This document shows, in pieces, positions 61,866 to 64,000 of a stretch of DNA of 64,000 nucleotides (positions within the stretch are counted from its first letter, which is position 1; each line of letters opens with the position of its first letter). Source of the stretch: Anticarsia gemmatalis (Eukaryota; Arthropoda; Insecta; Lepidoptera; Erebidae); contig NC_134756.1 in the NCBI RefSeq assembly GCF_050436995.1, positions 6,510,001 through 6,574,000 of the forward strand, in the 5' to 3' direction. The position numbers and the translations under genes were made by a program. The notes beneath the pieces were generated by a model that did no database searches, was not told where the DNA came from, and saw only the letters and a program-made list of their open reading frames with translations.

Positions 61866-64000
61866 CTGCAACAATACATACGTCACGATTAATTATACAA
61901 TTTACTTATAATTCCCAGAAATTAAGTGATACATTGGACAACACATATTGGAAATACCGGGTTGCGATAGGGTACGAGAATCATCGTCAGTTTATCACGA
62001 GATGAATCGGTGACCGTCGCTATGTCTGATAAAATGTCATGACGTTGTTGTGAAATTCGTGGATATTCGTGGATATCGCGAAACGTAAGTATGGCAATAA
62101 AACTAGTACAATCAAAAGCACTCATAACTCTTATAAGCAAAACTTAATGAAGCTCACAATTTTTTGGAACTTCATTGACTCTACGAATTATATTAAACAA
62201 AATTAATTGTTTAGGATTCGAATCGACGACATAGAGCGCAATACAGTAGAATAGCAACAACATTAAATACATGTGCCTGCATTAAATTTTTGACTCATTT
62301 TGAGTATATTTGTTTATTTCCAAGTCGATACGTAAACCAGATTTAGAGTGCTACATAGTAATAAACTGAATCAGAATAATGTATTCTCAGAATTTAATAT
62401 TGATCAATTTGAGTAGCATATTTAGTGGGTATAAAGATTATGTTTCACGTGGCTATTATTACGCGACCTTGTTATATTATGTAGAAAAGTTATTGGTGCT
62501 TCACCAGCTATTATGTGGCATATTGGTTTTATTAATAGCGATGGACGTTATCTATGGCTTCGGTTGAGAATCAGTAGGCGGAGATATGATTGCTATGAGC
62601 AGAATACACGCGGAATGGAATCTTTTCAAATTTTAAATATAACAACAATGTAGAGCTACAAGTAGAGCGTTTAACGGTGTTTAAACTCTTACAAGCTCTA
62701 CTTAAACATAAGGTGAATCTCAATACCCTTATGAGAATTATTTTTATTACTAATAAAATCTTGAACAAAAGCTTGTAATAAAAACAAATTTCTATTTTGT
62801 CAAGGTCTGTACATACTTATTCTGTTTTATAACATAGTTATTATTAGTGTAAAGTGATATTAAAAATTCTAGGAAAGTTTTTTATCACAGTAAACTTTTG
62901 CTCACATCTGTCAGGATGTGGTTAGCGTGCACTCGGCCAAACGTCGCGCGCATCACTCTTCACACACGTAGATAAGTGCGCCTGCGCTCGTAATCGTAAC
63001 CACTTCCGATTGCGCAAACTTGGGACACATTTAGCTTCATATGCCTAATACTATACGAAATTCGGTTGTGAAAATCAAAATAACAAAAAACTTTAATATT
63101 CTTATTTAAATAATGTTGCGTAGTTCTAATTTGCATTACGTCATGCCAGTTTACGCTTAGTTCGTGTATTATCCGCGGCGCTAGTGTCGGTGGTTACCGT
63201 TAATGCGAACTTCGTGGTTCGCTGATGCGAGGGCGGAGGCGGCACTAGCTTGGAGTGCGGCTTTTCAATTGTGCCGCCTCTCGAAACGTAGTTCTTTTTA
63301 ATACACAAACGTTATAATCATTTCTTTAATAAAGGTGTTTTAAAAATGATATTTTTTTATATTGGTTTTAAATAATAATATAATATGGATTTTATTATTT
63401 GTCATATATATTTGTGTCCTCAATATTTCGAAATAGATCTAGGATTTATGTTTGTCTAATGATTTATGTTTCATATAAAAAACAAGCTAATAAATAATAC
63501 GCTGTCACAACACTAGGAGCAGCAATTAATTATAATATTATGCGTTAAAATAAAAAAGCGCTATTCCATAATGCTATTCATATGTATAATGAAAAAAGAC
63601 GTGCTAATTAGTCATTCTCTGATGTAAATGCATAATTTAATGTTGCTGACACGAACCTCTTATAGTTTTTATATCAATTTATCAAAAAGATAACACTAGA
63701 GAATAGAACTAAGTAAGACGTAATGTCAACGAAAATGATAATGACATAAACAAAATTTATTTTTACAAAAAGAATTGCGCTTAAAACTTACTTCTTATTT
63801 AGTTTCTCTACGAACTTCACTTATTTGACTTGAAAAGGGCACGTTATCAACTAACCAGGGCACCACTATGTAATTCAATATTTATAAGTGCCATGTAAAC
63901 CCATTAAACGTATAAATGTCCACTTGTAAACATGGATATAGCCCATAGAGCGCTATAACGTAACGTCCCCAGGGGTTTGCGTTATAATCAGCACGCTTTT
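61866..64000. other. Probable wge intron or 5' region
   Basis: No exon continuing wge was recognised. Two CpG-richer patches, about 62925-63010 and 63165-63295, stand out from AT-rich surroundings. The first holds an ETS-like CGGAAGTGG on the minus strand. They may mark a promoter or enhancer. A 46-codon frame without ATG on the minus strand over the second patch (containing KPHSKLVPPPPSHQRTTKF) might be an exon, but I cannot support it. Confidence 0.35.

Noticed and set aside
1..64000. CRISPR arrays, operons, or an anti-phage or toxin system.
   Set aside because: The window is plainly a spliced insect nuclear genome; no regularly spaced direct repeats of CRISPR type exist, and the tandem array at 46-47.8 kb is a transposon.

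Overview
This is a eukaryotic, AT-rich window with short phase-consistent introns (mostly 80-700 bp) and a repeat set pointing to Lepidoptera. That set is Helitron-like elements of the LEP1 type (a TC start with an 'ACTAATATTATAAA' motif, a 3' hairpin and a CTAG end), tRNA-derived SINEs resembling those of noctuid moths, a piggyBac relic and a mariner MITE. I read ten protein-coding genes by assembling exons across GT/AG sites. All complete models keep frame and divide by three. Names rest on recognition of conserved protein families, not on a database search.

Layout. 1-5.2 kb: first coding exon of a salt-inducible kinase (Sik2 type, minus strand; the rest lies left of the window) and its GC-rich upstream region with a perfect CRE. 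5.2-8.8 kb: Naa30 (+) facing an intronless NAE1/APP-BP1 (-) tail to tail. 9.5-14.4 kb: Tmem185 (+), head to head with NAE1. 14.4-19.2 kb: gene-poor, with a perfect 28-bp inverted repeat. 19.2-25.4 kb: an 18-exon CCDC142 homologue (+). 27.0-38.7 kb: drosha (-), 19 coding exons, 1445 aa. 39.6-43.0 kb: TRMU (-) and PSMB2 (+) sharing a 361-bp divergent promoter. 43.2-45.8 kb: TAF8 (-), with SINE and Helitron insertions in its introns. 46.0-47.8 kb: a tandem array of three ~605-bp TA-flanked MITE copies. 48.1-51 kb: YKT6 (+) with a long 3' UTR. 51.1-53.8 kb: a repeat cluster of SINEs and a complete but dead piggyBac element with TTAA duplications. 56.7-61.9 kb onward: the 3' part of winged eye/BAHD1 (-), with a C-terminal BAH domain; its N-terminus was not found.

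The genes do not form one pathway. They are mostly housekeeping genes: N-terminal acetylation, neddylation, microRNA processing, mitochondrial tRNA thiolation, proteasome, TFIID, SNARE fusion and chromatin. They are tightly packed in alternating head-to-head and tail-to-tail pairs. The most interesting non-gene signals are a near-perfect 36-bp hairpin inside an intron of drosha itself, the perfect intergenic hairpin at 16.9 kb, the tandem MITE array, the TTAA-bounded piggyBac relic, and a Helitron inserted into a SINE within TAF8.
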